Numbered from the stretch's first letter, positions 25,897-34,620 are shown. The stretch: 36,471 nt of DNA from CAYYNQ01 sp964473105 (GCA_964473105.1 CAYYNQ010000052.1:1-36471), one strand, 5' to 3'. Program-made: numbers and translations. The notes: generated from the letters alone by a model not told the origin.

Positions 25897-26291
25897 CCCC
25901 TAAATCCGGCTATTTCACGCCTCTCGGAACCAAGCGGAACTTGACCGGACGGGCCTCGCAATCCCCACCGGAACCAGATCCGCCCCCGTGAAGCCAAGGA
26001 TCAAGGCCGACCTTGATCCCTGATGCCATAGCACAATTTTCAAATATAAGTTGTTTATATACAGTTATGTATAAATTCTCCCTTCTAAACAGGTGCCCGG
26101 TCCCGTGCTTTGTCCCCCAGCGACAACCCCTCTGCGGGCATGCCGACAGGATTTGGGAACACTGTCCCAGACTTGGGTTCACACTCAAAAAGATCCCCCA
26201 AAGCACCGGCCTGTATTTTTTCATATAATATTATTTTTACAAGACTTATAATCATATCTGGTCATCCATCGCATCCCTTGAAGCCTTGGTT
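25897..26291. other. AT-rich intergenic region without a convincing gene
   Basis: This stretch separates the surface protein promoter from the end of the SGNH hydrolase gene. It is markedly AT-rich around 26040-26085 and 26218-26250 (for example TTGTTTATATACAG and TATAATATTATTTTT), unlike its surroundings. A minus-strand frame of 104 codons (25910-26224) starts with MKKYRPVLWGIFLS but continues into sequence without recognisable order or a ribosome binding site, so I do not call it a gene. No terminator hairpin for the SGNH gene was found. Confidence 0.6.
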
Positions 26292-27452
26292 CTAACCGCC
26301 TCCGTTCCCATCTCCCCTGCCGTTGCTGGTCCCCCTGATCGAGGAAAGTATTGCATCCACCATCAAATCAACCCCCGATGGGGCCAAATGGCAGATATCG
26401 ATGAAATTCTCCCCCTCGCATGGGATCGACGCAGCCAGATCGAGCACCTCGAAAGCCCCTTCTGATCCCAGCCTCCGGATCAGCTGATTATGGGTCCCAA
26501 CGCCCCGGGCCACACTCCCCGGATCACCCCAGATCCTGACGGGCATGGCAAAATCAGCATACCGGGGGGCGGCATACGCCAGAACACGCTGTTGCGGTCG
26601 ACGGGCAAGCAGATGATCCCGATCCGCCTCAAGTTTCGTGTCCGAATAGGACTCCAGCACGCATGTGGCGAAGGTCGCAACGCTCAGGTGCTCATGCCTT
26701 TCAGCCGCGAGGGTCGCCAGTTCCCCAAGGTTTGCCTCCAGGCTCGCAACCGTCTTGATTTCGCTGCCATGATGCAACAAGTCCGCAGGAGGCACCTCCC
26801 CGTGATGCAGACGGAAACCATTTCCCAACCCCTTTTCAAGGGCGGTCCACAATATACCCGCAACCGCAGGGACCGCACTCAGGTTCCTCATGCCGGGACC
26901 CGGAGCAACCCGGTTCAGCGCCGCATACCACTCAACATGCGAGTAATCGGGCTGAAATTCCCGCGAAGCAACGTTGTTGTAACGCAACTCGTTGATGCCA
27001 TGGTAGAAAATGACCCGGTCAAAACGCTTGTCCTCCAGCCACCTGTATTTGACCAAGCTGTCCCGGCTTCCGTGCGCCGGTCTTGAGAGGTTCCAGATCC
27101 GCACAGGACCATACCCCGCATGTTCAAGCCTTTCCTTCAGGTGAAGTGCCGGGCTGCCATAGTAATCATAGATCACCGAGCCCCCAAGGATCAGTACATC
27201 AAACCACCCGTCATGCTCATCGATCTGACTCAGCAACGGGGCACGCAGTTCCGGATAGTAGGACACAATGACCCGGTCGGGACGACCGGGGGGCACATGG
27301 AGTCTCCAGGCAAGGAAAATCCTGCATGCGCCCTCAAGTGCAAGCATCATCCCCATCAGCAGCAGGAAAACGAACAGAACCCTTCGACGCATCGATCGCC
27401 GCCCCGGCCCGGGTCGCCCCAAATGATCCGCATCCATTGCTTGAGGGCTCAT
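26292..27452 (-). CDS. Membrane-anchored SGNH/GDSL-type hydrolase or acyltransferase
   Basis: The 386-residue protein has a basic N-terminus and one signal-anchor helix (about 22-46). The rest fits the SGNH fold: block I VLILGGSVIYDYYG with nucleophile candidate Ser 92, block III FYHGINELRYNN (Asn 154 in G-x-N-E), and a C-terminal D-x-x-H, DICHLAPSGV (Asp 352, His 355). Relatives remove or add acyl groups on glycans and lipids in the periplasm; the substrate here is unknown. Its ATG overlaps the stop of the upstream solute-binding-like gene (ATGA), so it is translated from the same operon. The C-terminus is a Gly/Asn/Arg tail. A start at residue 21 would still keep the anchor. Confidence 0.75.
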   Translation of the reverse strand: MSPQAMDADHLGRPGPGRRSMRRRVLFVFLLLMGMMLALEGACRIFLAWRLHVPPGRPDRVIVSYYPELRAPLLSQIDEHDGWFDVLILGGSVIYDYYGSPALHLKERLEHAGYGPVRIWNLSRPAHGSRDSLVKYRWLEDKRFDRVIFYHGINELRYNNVASREFQPDYSHVEWYAALNRVAPGPGMRNLSAVPAVAGILWTALEKGLGNGFRLHHGEVPPADLLHHGSEIKTVASLEANLGELATLAAERHEHLSVATFATCVLESYSDTKLEADRDHLLARRPQQRVLAYAAPRYADFAMPVRIWGDPGSVARGVGTHNQLIRRLGSEGAFEVLDLAASIPCEGENFIDICHLAPSGVDLMVDAILSSIRGTSNGRGDGNGGG

Positions 27453-28252
27453 AGAATCGCACCACGCAACCAGTATTCACGGGAGGGCGTTGGGCCCATG
27501 ACCGGGATGAATCCATAACGCAACCGGCGTATGGAACGTTCAAGGTGGTTCCACAGGGCATCCGCCGCTTCAGGCCGGGTGCTCCCGGCCAATACGGCAC
27601 CCCAGCATTGCATGCTGACCCCGGGCCATGGATCCAAAAGTTGATATCCTTCCGGGCTGCCACGGAGACCATTCAGCCAGGATTCGGCATAGTAGCCACC
27701 CGGCCAATCACCATGCGCCGAGTCAAGGAGAAACCCGTAAAGCCGCCGGGGATGCACCTCCCTGACGGCCTCGTCCGTTACATGACGTGGAAGGTGTCGA
27801 CGGCGTGCCACCTTCGTCAAACGTCCAAGGGGTGAATATCGGTCCGCGACATGAGGCTTGCCCTCTGCCGCCATGTAAATCAGGCGGTCCCGCCTGAAGG
27901 CAAACCTGAAACGCTCCTCAGCGACCAAGTCCTGATGGACGAGCGTGTTCCAGACCGCCTCGCTGGAAACAATCACAAGATCTGCGGGGGGGTCCCCGGA
28001 CAGCATCTTGACGACGGACGTCCCGACAACCTCCCCGACCTCCACACGATAACCCAGCCGTCGCGAAAACAGGCGGATGTCAGAATCCGACACAAAATCC
28101 CGGCTGCCCTGATCGACACAGACCCTCAGGACAGGCCACTCATTGTGCTGGGGGATCCCGCAGCCACATGTCATCGCGGAACAGAGAATGAATAGCCGGG
28201 CAAGTCTTGGGGGCGATGGGTTCTTGCTGAAACGGTAACGGCTGACGGGCAT
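27449..28252 (-). CDS. Periplasmic solute-binding-like (ModA/PBP2-type) lipoprotein
   Basis: The roughly 267-residue protein has a signal sequence (RLARLFILCSAMTCGCG) with a Cys that may be lipidated. The mature part follows the type 2 periplasmic binding layout: a first strand LRVCVDQG, then VVGTSVVKMLSGDPPADLVIVSSEAVWNTLVHQDLV and FRRDRLIYMA, closely parallel to molybdate-binding ModA proteins (S-G-x-x-x-x-I-x-x-G-x-P-A-D-V-x-I-S). No permease or ATPase gene is adjacent, so uptake is not evident and a sensory or enzyme-partner role is possible. The ATG at 28252 is preferred: AGGTGAG precedes it and it follows the M28 stop by five bases; an ATG at 28276 would overlap the M28 gene. Confidence 0.72.
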   Translation of the reverse strand: MPVSRYRFSKNPSPPRLARLFILCSAMTCGCGIPQHNEWPVLRVCVDQGSRDFVSDSDIRLFSRRLGYRVEVGEVVGTSVVKMLSGDPPADLVIVSSEAVWNTLVHQDLVAEERFRFAFRRDRLIYMAAEGKPHVADRYSPLGRLTKVARRRHLPRHVTDEAVREVHPRRLYGFLLDSAHGDWPGGYYAESWLNGLRGSPEGYQLLDPWPGVSMQCWGAVLAGSTRPEAADALWNHLERSIRRLRYGFIPVMGPTPSREYWLRGAIL

Positions 28253-28257
28253 AATCC

Positions 28258-29604
28258 TCACCTGTATATCAACCATGGGCCGACCGGGGTCCGGACCGGG
28301 TCCGGATTTGCAAGCCTGGCCAGAGCTGCCATGTTCATCCTCAGGATCTCGATGCCCTGTTCCGGGGTCAGCTGGTCGACCGTATCGGTGGACTGATGAT
28401 AACCCGGGTAGCTGTCCCAGTCATTCTCGATCGCAAGTACCGCAGGAAGATTATCGTCCAGGAACGGTACATGGTCACTCCCAAAAGGGTTGAATGACTG
28501 GAAAACCGTCAGCGATGTGAAGTCCGCCGCCGCCTGCGCCAAGTCGTTAACCAGGCCGGCTGCGAAGTTCTGCGACTCAAGCAGCACATCCAGCCGGGTG
28601 TCTGCCGTGTAGCTGATCATGTCCATGATCAAGGCACCCTTGAACATCGCGATTTCGCCGGGGGAAAACCCGTCGACGAAATCCTGGCTGCCCCAAAGTC
28701 CCTGCTCCTCCCCGGAGAATGCGACAAACCAGATCGACCGCTGCGGTTGCGCTGACACCAGCACCCGGGCCAACTCAATCACCCCGGCTGTACCCGAGGC
28801 ATTGTCCTCGGCGCCCGGTGCCGGACCCGTTTCGGGCAGTGAATCATAATGGGCTCCCACGACCAGGAATTCATCCGGACGGGTCGACCCTCCAAGGACA
28901 CCCACCACATTGAAGGCCCCAACTCCCATCACGCTGAAGGTCGGGGTTGACGTTACCAGTCCCATCGATTGAAATTCACCCGCGATGAAGTCCCGCGCGG
29001 CATCGACCGAGGAGCCACTCCATGTTGTGTTCCGTGACCCGAAATCGACAAGATCCTCAATCGTCCTGATGAACCTGCTGCTGTCAAGCTGATCGACCAG
29101 TTGCTGTACCAGCGGATCGCCGATACCGGTCTTGATATCCCGGTTTTTCTCCATGACAGGAACGGCCGCCATAAATCCCGATGTCACCGGATATACCCGT
29201 CCATGCACGTGATGACGGCATTGTGCCTGGTCGCTTCCCTCCCCACGGAGTGACCGATATCCCACCGGCAGGTGAAGAATATGGTATCCATGACGGGATC
29301 CAACCCGGTTCCCGGCCAGGGATTTGGGCAGGGTCAACCCCTGTGCCACATAGTAATGCCGGATATCCGGGTCGACCGGTCCGCCCTCCAAGGGTTGCAT
29401 GGCAGGGCTGTAAAGCCGTGTCCCCAGCTGGATCCACCACGAAGTGGCGTCCAGCCTGCAGCGCAGGCGACACAGGTCATCGTCGGCCATACCCGACACA
29501 TCCATGGACGGAAGCGGGGGGACTGATGCAGGGATCCCCACGGCCAGAAGAAAAACCATGGCATGGGCAAAATGTGCGATGCTGCGCGGTATTCCAGGCA
29601 TCAT
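28258..29604 (-). CDS. Secreted M28-family zinc aminopeptidase
   Basis: The 448-residue protein has a signal peptide (hydrophobic core about residues 12-28), an N-terminal domain of about 160 residues with no recognisable motif and several Cys and His, and an M28 catalytic domain. The co-catalytic zinc site is complete: VVGAHYDS (His 252, Asp 254), GAEDNASGTAG (Asp 267), AFSGEEQGLWGS (Glu 299 catalytic, Glu 300 ligand), LIMDMISY (Asp 328) and YHQSTDTVD (His 403). Enzymes of this kind release N-terminal amino acids from peptides outside the cytoplasm. It is first in the overlapping three-gene unit and divergent from typA. A double ATG begins it. Confidence 0.93.
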   Translation of the reverse strand: MMPGIPRSIAHFAHAMVFLLAVGIPASVPPLPSMDVSGMADDDLCRLRCRLDATSWWIQLGTRLYSPAMQPLEGGPVDPDIRHYYVAQGLTLPKSLAGNRVGSRHGYHILHLPVGYRSLRGEGSDQAQCRHHVHGRVYPVTSGFMAAVPVMEKNRDIKTGIGDPLVQQLVDQLDSSRFIRTIEDLVDFGSRNTTWSGSSVDAARDFIAGEFQSMGLVTSTPTFSVMGVGAFNVVGVLGGSTRPDEFLVVGAHYDSLPETGPAPGAEDNASGTAGVIELARVLVSAQPQRSIWFVAFSGEEQGLWGSQDFVDGFSPGEIAMFKGALIMDMISYTADTRLDVLLESQNFAAGLVNDLAQAAADFTSLTVFQSFNPFGSDHVPFLDDNLPAVLAIENDWDSYPGYHQSTDTVDQLTPEQGIEILRMNMAALARLANPDPVRTPVGPWLIYR

Positions 29605-29629
29605 TCATTCCGGAAGTCTGGTCGCCGCC

Positions 29630-29659
29630 ATTCTAGCACCCCATGACGGAAAACGTCCA
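29630..29659 (-). promoter_or_regulatory. Extended -10 promoter for the M28 peptidase operon
   Basis: On the minus strand TGC precedes TAGAAT (29635-29630) as in an extended -10 box, with a weak TGGACG (29659-29654) 18 bases upstream. A start near 29623 gives a leader of about 19 bases. It diverges from the typA promoter. Confidence 0.5.
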
Positions 29660-29733
29660 TCAAAGCCCCGCCAGCCACCTCCCCCGAAGGGGCATGCCTG
29701 CCACAGGCTCGGGAAGTTTTGTCTTTCGCCGGG

Positions 29734-29771
29734 GTTTGACTTTGAATATCAAACGTTCGATCTGTTAGGAT
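29734..29771 (+). promoter_or_regulatory. typA promoter with overlapping palindrome
   Basis: TTGAAT (29742-29747) and TAGGAT (29766-29771) are 18 bases apart. The -35 box lies inside the palindrome TTTGA-ATA-TCAAA (29741-29753), itself flanked by a second arm GTTTGA at 29734-29739. A dyad over a -35 box is a typical place for a repressor; the protein is not identifiable. Confidence 0.5.
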
Positions 29772-29828
29772 ACCGTGTTTTGTACCCGCCCCCCGGCGCA
29801 ATCCAGTTCGGCCTGACAGGTGTTTCCA

Positions 29829-31712
29829 ATGGTCCCGATCGAGAAAATCCGCAACCTGGCCATCATCGCGCACATTGATCACGGCAAAACCACGCTCATC
29901 GATTCCATTTTCAAGTCCGTCCAGTTGTTCCATGAAAAACGAAACGTCGAGGAACGGGTGATGGACAACAATGTGCTGGAACGGGAACGAGGCATCACCA
30001 TCCGGTCCAAGCACTGCACGATTGAATGGGGAGAATACCTGATCAACATCATCGACACGCCCGGTCATGCCGATTTCTCGGGTGAGGTGGAACGCGTATT
30101 GTCCATGGTCGACTCCGTCCTGCTACTGGTCGATGCCAATGAGGGGCCAATGCCGCAGACCCGCTACGTCACCCAGCGCGCCCTGCGGCTGGGCCTGCGC
30201 CCGATCGTCATCATCAACAAGGTCGACCGCCCCAACGCCGAGCCTGAGAACGCGCTGAACCAAACGTTCGACCTCTTCCTGGAACTGGGGGCCGATGACC
30301 GCCAGGCCGACTTTCCCGTCCTTTACGGTTCCGGTCTGGATGGATGGCTGGTCCGCGACCTCCAAGATGAAACCCGGGAGGGGATGGCCGCCCTGTTTGA
30401 AACCATCGCTTCGGAAGTGCCTTCACCCCGGGTTTCCCAGGACGGGTCCTTTCTCATGCAGGTCACCTCACTGGAATGGAGCGACTACATCGGCCGGATC
30501 GGCTGCGGCCGGGTCCTGCAGGGATCCCTCGACAGGGGCGCTGCCATCCGCTGCACCTCGACACGCTGGAAATCAGACGGCGATCCCGCTTCCGGATGGG
30601 AGACCGAACAGGCCCGCCCGGGCCGGGCCGTGCACCTGTGGCGAACCCGCGGCCTAGAACGGGTGGAAGTCGACCGGATCAATGCGGGCGATATCGCCTG
30701 GGTGGCGGGGCCTGATGAAATCAATATCGGTGATACATTCTCCGGGCCCGACTACGAGGGCGAACCCTGCCAGCCGCTCGAGATCGATGAACCAACCGTG
30801 TCCATGTTCTTTCTCGTCAACAACAGTCCATTCGCCGGCGAAGACGGAAATGCGGTGACCCTGCGCCAGATCAAGGACCGGCGTGAGCGCGAACTCCACA
30901 CCAACGTCGCCCTGCGGGTCGAGGACCTAGGCCGACCCGACGGGGTCAAGGTCTCGGGCCGCGGTGAGCTGCACCTGGGGATCCTGATCGAGGAGATGCG
31001 CAGGGAGGGCATGGAACTCTGCGTGTCGCGTCCCGAGGTCATCACGCAGCAGGACGAAAACGGGAATACCCTTGAGCCGATGGAACAGCTGGTTATCGAT
31101 GTCCCCGAGGAATACCAGGGCATCGTCATTGAAAAACTTTCACAGCGCAAGGCAGAGCTGTTGAACATGGAGAATCACGGGACCGGCATCCTCAGGATTG
31201 AGTTCACAATCCCGACGCGGGGCCTGATCGGTTACCGCAACGATTTCCTGACCGATACACGGGGTCTGGGCATCATGTCCAGCCGACTGACCGGATATAC
31301 CCCGTGGCGTGGTGACATCGGGGGACGCAACCGGGGTTCACTCGTGAGCATGGAGAGCGGTGAGGCCACATCATACCAGCTGGTCAGCCTGCAGCAGCGT
31401 GCGGTCATGTTCCTGAATCCCGGCAATAAGATCTACACGGGCCAGATCGTCGGGGAGAACTCACGCCCCGATGACATGCCCTGCAACCCGACCAAGAAAA
31501 AGGCCCAGACGAATCATCGGGCCGCGGGGAAGGACCACACCGAGGGCCTGAACGTCCCCCGCAGGATGACGCTCGACCAGGCCCTGGAATGGATCGCTGA
31601 CGACGAGCTGGTTGAGGTCACCCCAGGCCTGATCCGCCTGCGCAAGGCCATCCTCGATGCCGAAGATCGCAAGAAGGCCGTCAAGCGCCAGCTTTCCCTG
31701 ACGGCGGGGTAA
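29829..31712 (+). CDS. typA: Ribosome-associated GTPase TypA/BipA
   Basis: TypA is a translational GTPase related to EF-G that binds the 70S ribosome and supports assembly and growth under stress. The roughly 627-residue protein has the P-loop AHIDHGKTT (14-22), switch I with RERGITI, DTPGH (76-80) and NKVD, followed by the beta-barrel domain, two EF-G-like domains (VSGRGELHLGILIEEMRREG) and the TypA-specific C-terminus (RGLIGYRNDFLTDTRGLGIM ... NKIYTGQIVGENSR ... CNPTKKKAQTNHRAAGKD as consecutive blocks). Length is slightly above the usual 600-615. The ATG at 29829 was chosen because the family begins EKIRNLAIIAH; AGG lies eight bases before it. It converges with the membrane protein gene at 31739, with no terminator in the 26-base gap. 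Confidence 0.97.
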   Translation: MVPIEKIRNLAIIAHIDHGKTTLIDSIFKSVQLFHEKRNVEERVMDNNVLERERGITIRSKHCTIEWGEYLINIIDTPGHADFSGEVERVLSMVDSVLLLVDANEGPMPQTRYVTQRALRLGLRPIVIINKVDRPNAEPENALNQTFDLFLELGADDRQADFPVLYGSGLDGWLVRDLQDETREGMAALFETIASEVPSPRVSQDGSFLMQVTSLEWSDYIGRIGCGRVLQGSLDRGAAIRCTSTRWKSDGDPASGWETEQARPGRAVHLWRTRGLERVEVDRINAGDIAWVAGPDEINIGDTFSGPDYEGEPCQPLEIDEPTVSMFFLVNNSPFAGEDGNAVTLRQIKDRRERELHTNVALRVEDLGRPDGVKVSGRGELHLGILIEEMRREGMELCVSRPEVITQQDENGNTLEPMEQLVIDVPEEYQGIVIEKLSQRKAELLNMENHGTGILRIEFTIPTRGLIGYRNDFLTDTRGLGIMSSRLTGYTPWRGDIGGRNRGSLVSMESGEATSYQLVSLQQRAVMFLNPGNKIYTGQIVGENSRPDDMPCNPTKKKAQTNHRAAGKDHTEGLNVPRRMTLDQALEWIADDELVEVTPGLIRLRKAILDAEDRKKAVKRQLSLTAG

Positions 31713-31738
31713 CCCCCCCCTTCCCCGGCATCCTCATG

Positions 31739-33115
31739 TTATTCACGGGTCCGTCGATCACGATAGGCCCCGGAGATCAGCATGACCATCAGGCCGAGAT
31801 TCATCAGCATGAGCAGCCTGAGGGTCAGCGTCACCGGCAGGCTGTGCCGGATCAATGCCATCGCGTCACCCAGATAACAGACCGCCATGTGGAGCGGCAA
31901 TCCCGCGCCCATGATCAGGAGCCCCCATGCAACCGCACGCACGCCCCGGGCACGATGCAATAACCCGATGGCAAGGGGCACAATCATGCATAGAATCACC
32001 GCCAGCTCGGCCACCCCTGCAGGCAGGTTGCAGAAAAACAGCCCCTGAATCCACCGGGACGGGCCCGTCCCGTGTGCGGCCTCCTGCTGGTAACCTTCGA
32101 CCCCGTCAAGATTGACCGCAGCGCGAAACCCGCGCCACACCTGGTCGGCATATCGTGACGGATGTGTCAGGATATCCCGCCGGTAAACGTCCAGCCCGTG
32201 TTCGGACAGCCAGGACTGAAATGGCTGGTGGCGATATCCGGCCAGTTCGTCCGAGAAACACCATTTCCCCGCCAGTGAATCAAGAACCGGGTCATCCGGC
32301 ATCCCGTAATGTTCCACCCAGTCGGACTGCAGGTGTGCCCCGGTCAGGATTCTCTGGAAAATGATGTTCATCAGGCAAGGCCGCCAGCGGTCGCCCTGCT
32401 CGGCCGACCGGGCCTGAAACCCTGCAACCAGGACCAATGCCATGGCAAGGATCGACGCCTGGATGAGGCCCCTGCGGTGAACCCTGCCCCGACGATACAG
32501 GTATGGAACCGGGAGCCAGATCAGGACGGCTGCCAGCGGAAGCACCAATGCCCAGCTGTCACGGGAGGCAGCCAGCAACCAGCCGCAAAGGACCAGGCCG
32601 ATCGACACCACCAGACGCAGCCTCCATCGGGGGCTTTCATCCTGCAGGCTGAAACATGTACACATCAACATCGCCAGGAAAAGCACGCTCATCGCAATGC
32701 CGGATGCCTCGGCCCGGACCACCATCGTCCACCCCAGCACATGGGGGGTGCTCGCGAAACCAAGGCACAGGAGAGCGCATGGCAGGGCGCGGTATCCCCC
32801 CCCGGACAGTTGAAAGACCACCGCACCCAGCACCAGGAAGGCGAGAACAAGCATTCCCCATTGCAGCCTGACCAGTTTCCCGTCATCCCGACCGGCTAAC
32901 TTGTGCAGCAGGGGTGCCAGCCATGGACGATGTCCCGCCCAGAACTTCGCATCACCCAGTCCATGTTCCGACGCCGACTCAAGGTGCTTTTCATCCCCCG
33001 AATAAACCGGCTCCCCGACATCACGGACGGAGAAACGGCACAGGATGACAAAGATGCATCCCATCCCGATCAGGATCATCCAGGGTCGTGTCACGTTGGG
33101 GCGTGGAAAAGACAT
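31739..33115 (-). CDS. Multi-pass membrane protein, possible GT-C glycosyltransferase
   Basis: The 458-residue protein has about ten hydrophobic helices. After the first helix comes YSGDEKHLESASEHGLGDAKFWAGHRPWLAPLLHKL (residues about 39-74, taken in blocks), an acidic periplasmic loop with D-E followed by a region resembling the first loop of GT-C enzymes (ArnT/PMT type), where a catalytic Asp lies. The similarity is of layout only. A loop of about 100 residues in the middle (MNIIFQRILTGAHLQSDWVEHYGMPDDPVLDSL) is soluble. Its start overlaps the stop of the upstream gene by one base (TGATG). A run of eight G in coding sense lies at 32803-32796 within LSGGGYRAL. Donor and acceptor unknown. Confidence 0.7.
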   Translation of the reverse strand: MSFPRPNVTRPWMILIGMGCIFVILCRFSVRDVGEPVYSGDEKHLESASEHGLGDAKFWAGHRPWLAPLLHKLAGRDDGKLVRLQWGMLVLAFLVLGAVVFQLSGGGYRALPCALLCLGFASTPHVLGWTMVVRAEASGIAMSVLFLAMLMCTCFSLQDESPRWRLRLVVSIGLVLCGWLLAASRDSWALVLPLAAVLIWLPVPYLYRRGRVHRRGLIQASILAMALVLVAGFQARSAEQGDRWRPCLMNIIFQRILTGAHLQSDWVEHYGMPDDPVLDSLAGKWCFSDELAGYRHQPFQSWLSEHGLDVYRRDILTHPSRYADQVWRGFRAAVNLDGVEGYQQEAAHGTGPSRWIQGLFFCNLPAGVAELAVILCMIVPLAIGLLHRARGVRAVAWGLLIMGAGLPLHMAVCYLGDAMALIRHSLPVTLTLRLLMLMNLGLMVMLISGAYRDRRTRE

Positions 33116-33855
33116 CAGCCGGCCGCTTTCCCGGATCGCGGTTTTTCAACGCCCGGCATGCGTGCGACAAGGATCAGTGCCGCGATGGAGAGACAGGCAA
33201 ACACCCACGGGTTCCAGCCGGCCATCCCCCAGGTGACCTGGATCACGAAAACAACCATGCACAACCGGCAGATCGCACCACCGGCCGACGGACGGGATCG
33301 AATGGCGAGCATTGCTGCCGCACCTGTCAGCAGCGAGACAAGGAGATAAGGCACGGCGGGCTGAACCCGGTTCCAGCGGATCCGGATACGGTTCAGCACG
33401 AGCGCCCCTCCGGGGCCCTGATATTTCCCGGAGTAGTTGATCCTTAATTTCCCTGCACGGTGAAACCTGGCCAGGGATACCGGCCGTGTAAAATCTGCAA
33501 ACAGGGGCTCGATCACCTGCCGACCTGCGTCCGGAAGGTCGGGTGCAGTGATCATCAACCGGGTCTGCAGGCCGGGAATATCACGGTTGTGCAAATACAG
33601 CCAGCCATCCTGACCCGGAGGTTTCTCCACCAGGATGCTGAACAGGAAATCCCTGCCTGCCCTCACGCCGAGACCCTGTGAGTTCACATCGTAGCCCCGG
33701 CTCTGGGGTTCAACATGATCCCCCAGCCGGCCCAGGCTGTTGTCCAGGTCCTCGTCATACTCGACATATCCCAGGGGCATGAAGACAAACGGTCCTGACA
33801 GCATGCAGAAAAGACAGAAACAAAAACTCAAACGGTGAAATTGTGAGGGGGTCAT
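33115..33855 (-). CDS. Membrane protein of unknown function, paired with the gene downstream
   Basis: The 246-residue protein has a signal-anchor helix (about 8-28), a soluble periplasmic region of about 130 residues with beta character (GRDFLFSILVEKPPGQDGWLYLHNRD), and three C-terminal helices (about 166-235). I do not recognise the family. The soluble part resembles a carbohydrate-binding jelly-roll in spacing only. The one-base overlap with the next gene suggests that the two products act as a pair in the membrane. No promoter could be picked with confidence upstream. Confidence 0.7.
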   Translation of the reverse strand: MTPSQFHRLSFCFCLFCMLSGPFVFMPLGYVEYDEDLDNSLGRLGDHVEPQSRGYDVNSQGLGVRAGRDFLFSILVEKPPGQDGWLYLHNRDIPGLQTRLMITAPDLPDAGRQVIEPLFADFTRPVSLARFHRAGKLRINYSGKYQGPGGALVLNRIRIRWNRVQPAVPYLLVSLLTGAAAMLAIRSRPSAGGAICRLCMVVFVIQVTWGMAGWNPWVFACLSIAALILVARMPGVEKPRSGKAAG

Positions 33856-34253
33856 GGTTTCAGGAAAAGCCGGTCTTCATTTTCAAGGTTCATCACAATG
33901 GCCATCGAAACATACGATCAGGCAGCCGGACCCTTGCCTCCCAAGTGCAATCGAAGCCCCCGATGGTTCAAGGGGAGATCCTGGCAGTAACGGGCAACCT
34001 GGACCCGTCATTATCCGCCAGGCCGGGGAAATTCGCGATTATTAAAGACATTTGGGCCTGCAGGAGGCCGGATCCGGTTGCAGGCGACCCGGTCATGGGA
34101 TCTGCAACCGCGGATTCACTTGGATTTCCAGGGTGCCGATGAGGTATCATGGGGCTGGGTTGTCGGTCTGGGCCTTGGAGGGCCGCGAACCGACCGGCGA
34201 TCCGGATACTTCGGTCAGCTGCGCCCGTGCAGACTGGCCAGACGGTCCCAAGT
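33856..34253. other. Intergenic region upstream of ssrA, with inverted repeat
   Basis: No gene is convincing in these 398 bases. The region holds the inverted repeat CGGTTGCAG (34075-34083) and CTGCAACCG (34102-34110), 9 of 9 bases with an 18-base spacer, and the palindrome CCTGCAGG near 34058-34065. The end of the region carries the candidate ssrA promoter. Confidence 0.6.
34120..34150 (+). promoter_or_regulatory. ssrA: Candidate ssrA promoter
   Basis: TTGGAT (34120-34125) and TATCAT (34145-34150) are 19 bases apart, a loose spacing. Transcription would begin near 34157 and leave about 97 bases to be removed by RNase P at the mature 5' end. The -10 hexamer equals that before the ABC exporter and DUF971 genes. 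Confidence 0.35.
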
Positions 34254-34617
34254 GGGGGCGAAACTGGTTTCGACGGGGCGAACTGAGGGAGTGGCTGCAA
34301 GCCGAGGCATGTCGGATACCCTCGTTAAACAGGTCTGGCAAACAAACAACAACTGGCGAACCTGAATACGCCATGGCCGCCTAACAAGGCGACCCGTCCT
34401 TCCGTTGAGTGCCTGCTTCAGCGGAAAGGGCGTCGACTCGCAGGCTGGACTGGTGGCTCCCTGTCCGAGGGCCGCCTTTCGAGATCAACCGGACTGGCTT
34501 CATGGGTAGGCACGCCGACCGCCGGCCCCGAAGCGAGACCCTAAGGCTCGGCTAAGCTTGTAGACGCTGTTCCAGCAGGCGTTTCGGACGCGGGTTCGAC
34601 TCCCGCCGCCTCCACCA
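34254..34617 (+). ncRNA. ssrA: tmRNA (transfer-messenger RNA)
   Basis: tmRNA frees ribosomes stalled on broken messages and tags the unfinished protein for degradation. The 5' end GGGGGCGAAACTGGTTTCGAC and the 3' end with GGGTTCGACTCCCGCCGCCTCCACCA (taken in parts) form the Ala-type acceptor arm: GGGGGCG pairs with CGCCTCC, one G-U pair included, and CCA is encoded. Resume codon GGC at 34337-34339 opens a 15-codon tag read as GKQTTTGEPEYAMAA, ending in TAA at 34382-34384 within a hairpin loop (ACGCC and GGCG arms). The tag ends in AMAA, close to the common ALAA proteolysis signal. The remaining pseudoknot region is GC-rich and complete. At 364 bases it has ordinary size and is one-piece. Confidence 0.96.
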
Positions 34618-34620
34618 TCC

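Noticed and set aside
25910..26224. Minus-strand frame of 104 codons starting MKKYRPVLWG
   Set aside because: The beginning could pass for a signal peptide, but there is no ribosome binding site, no family pattern, and the sequence crosses an AT-rich non-coding stretch. Left as undecided rather than called.
33843..34142. Plus-strand frame of 99 codons before ssrA
   Set aside because: No start signal or family pattern; it overlaps the start of the opposite gene and the inverted repeat upstream of ssrA.
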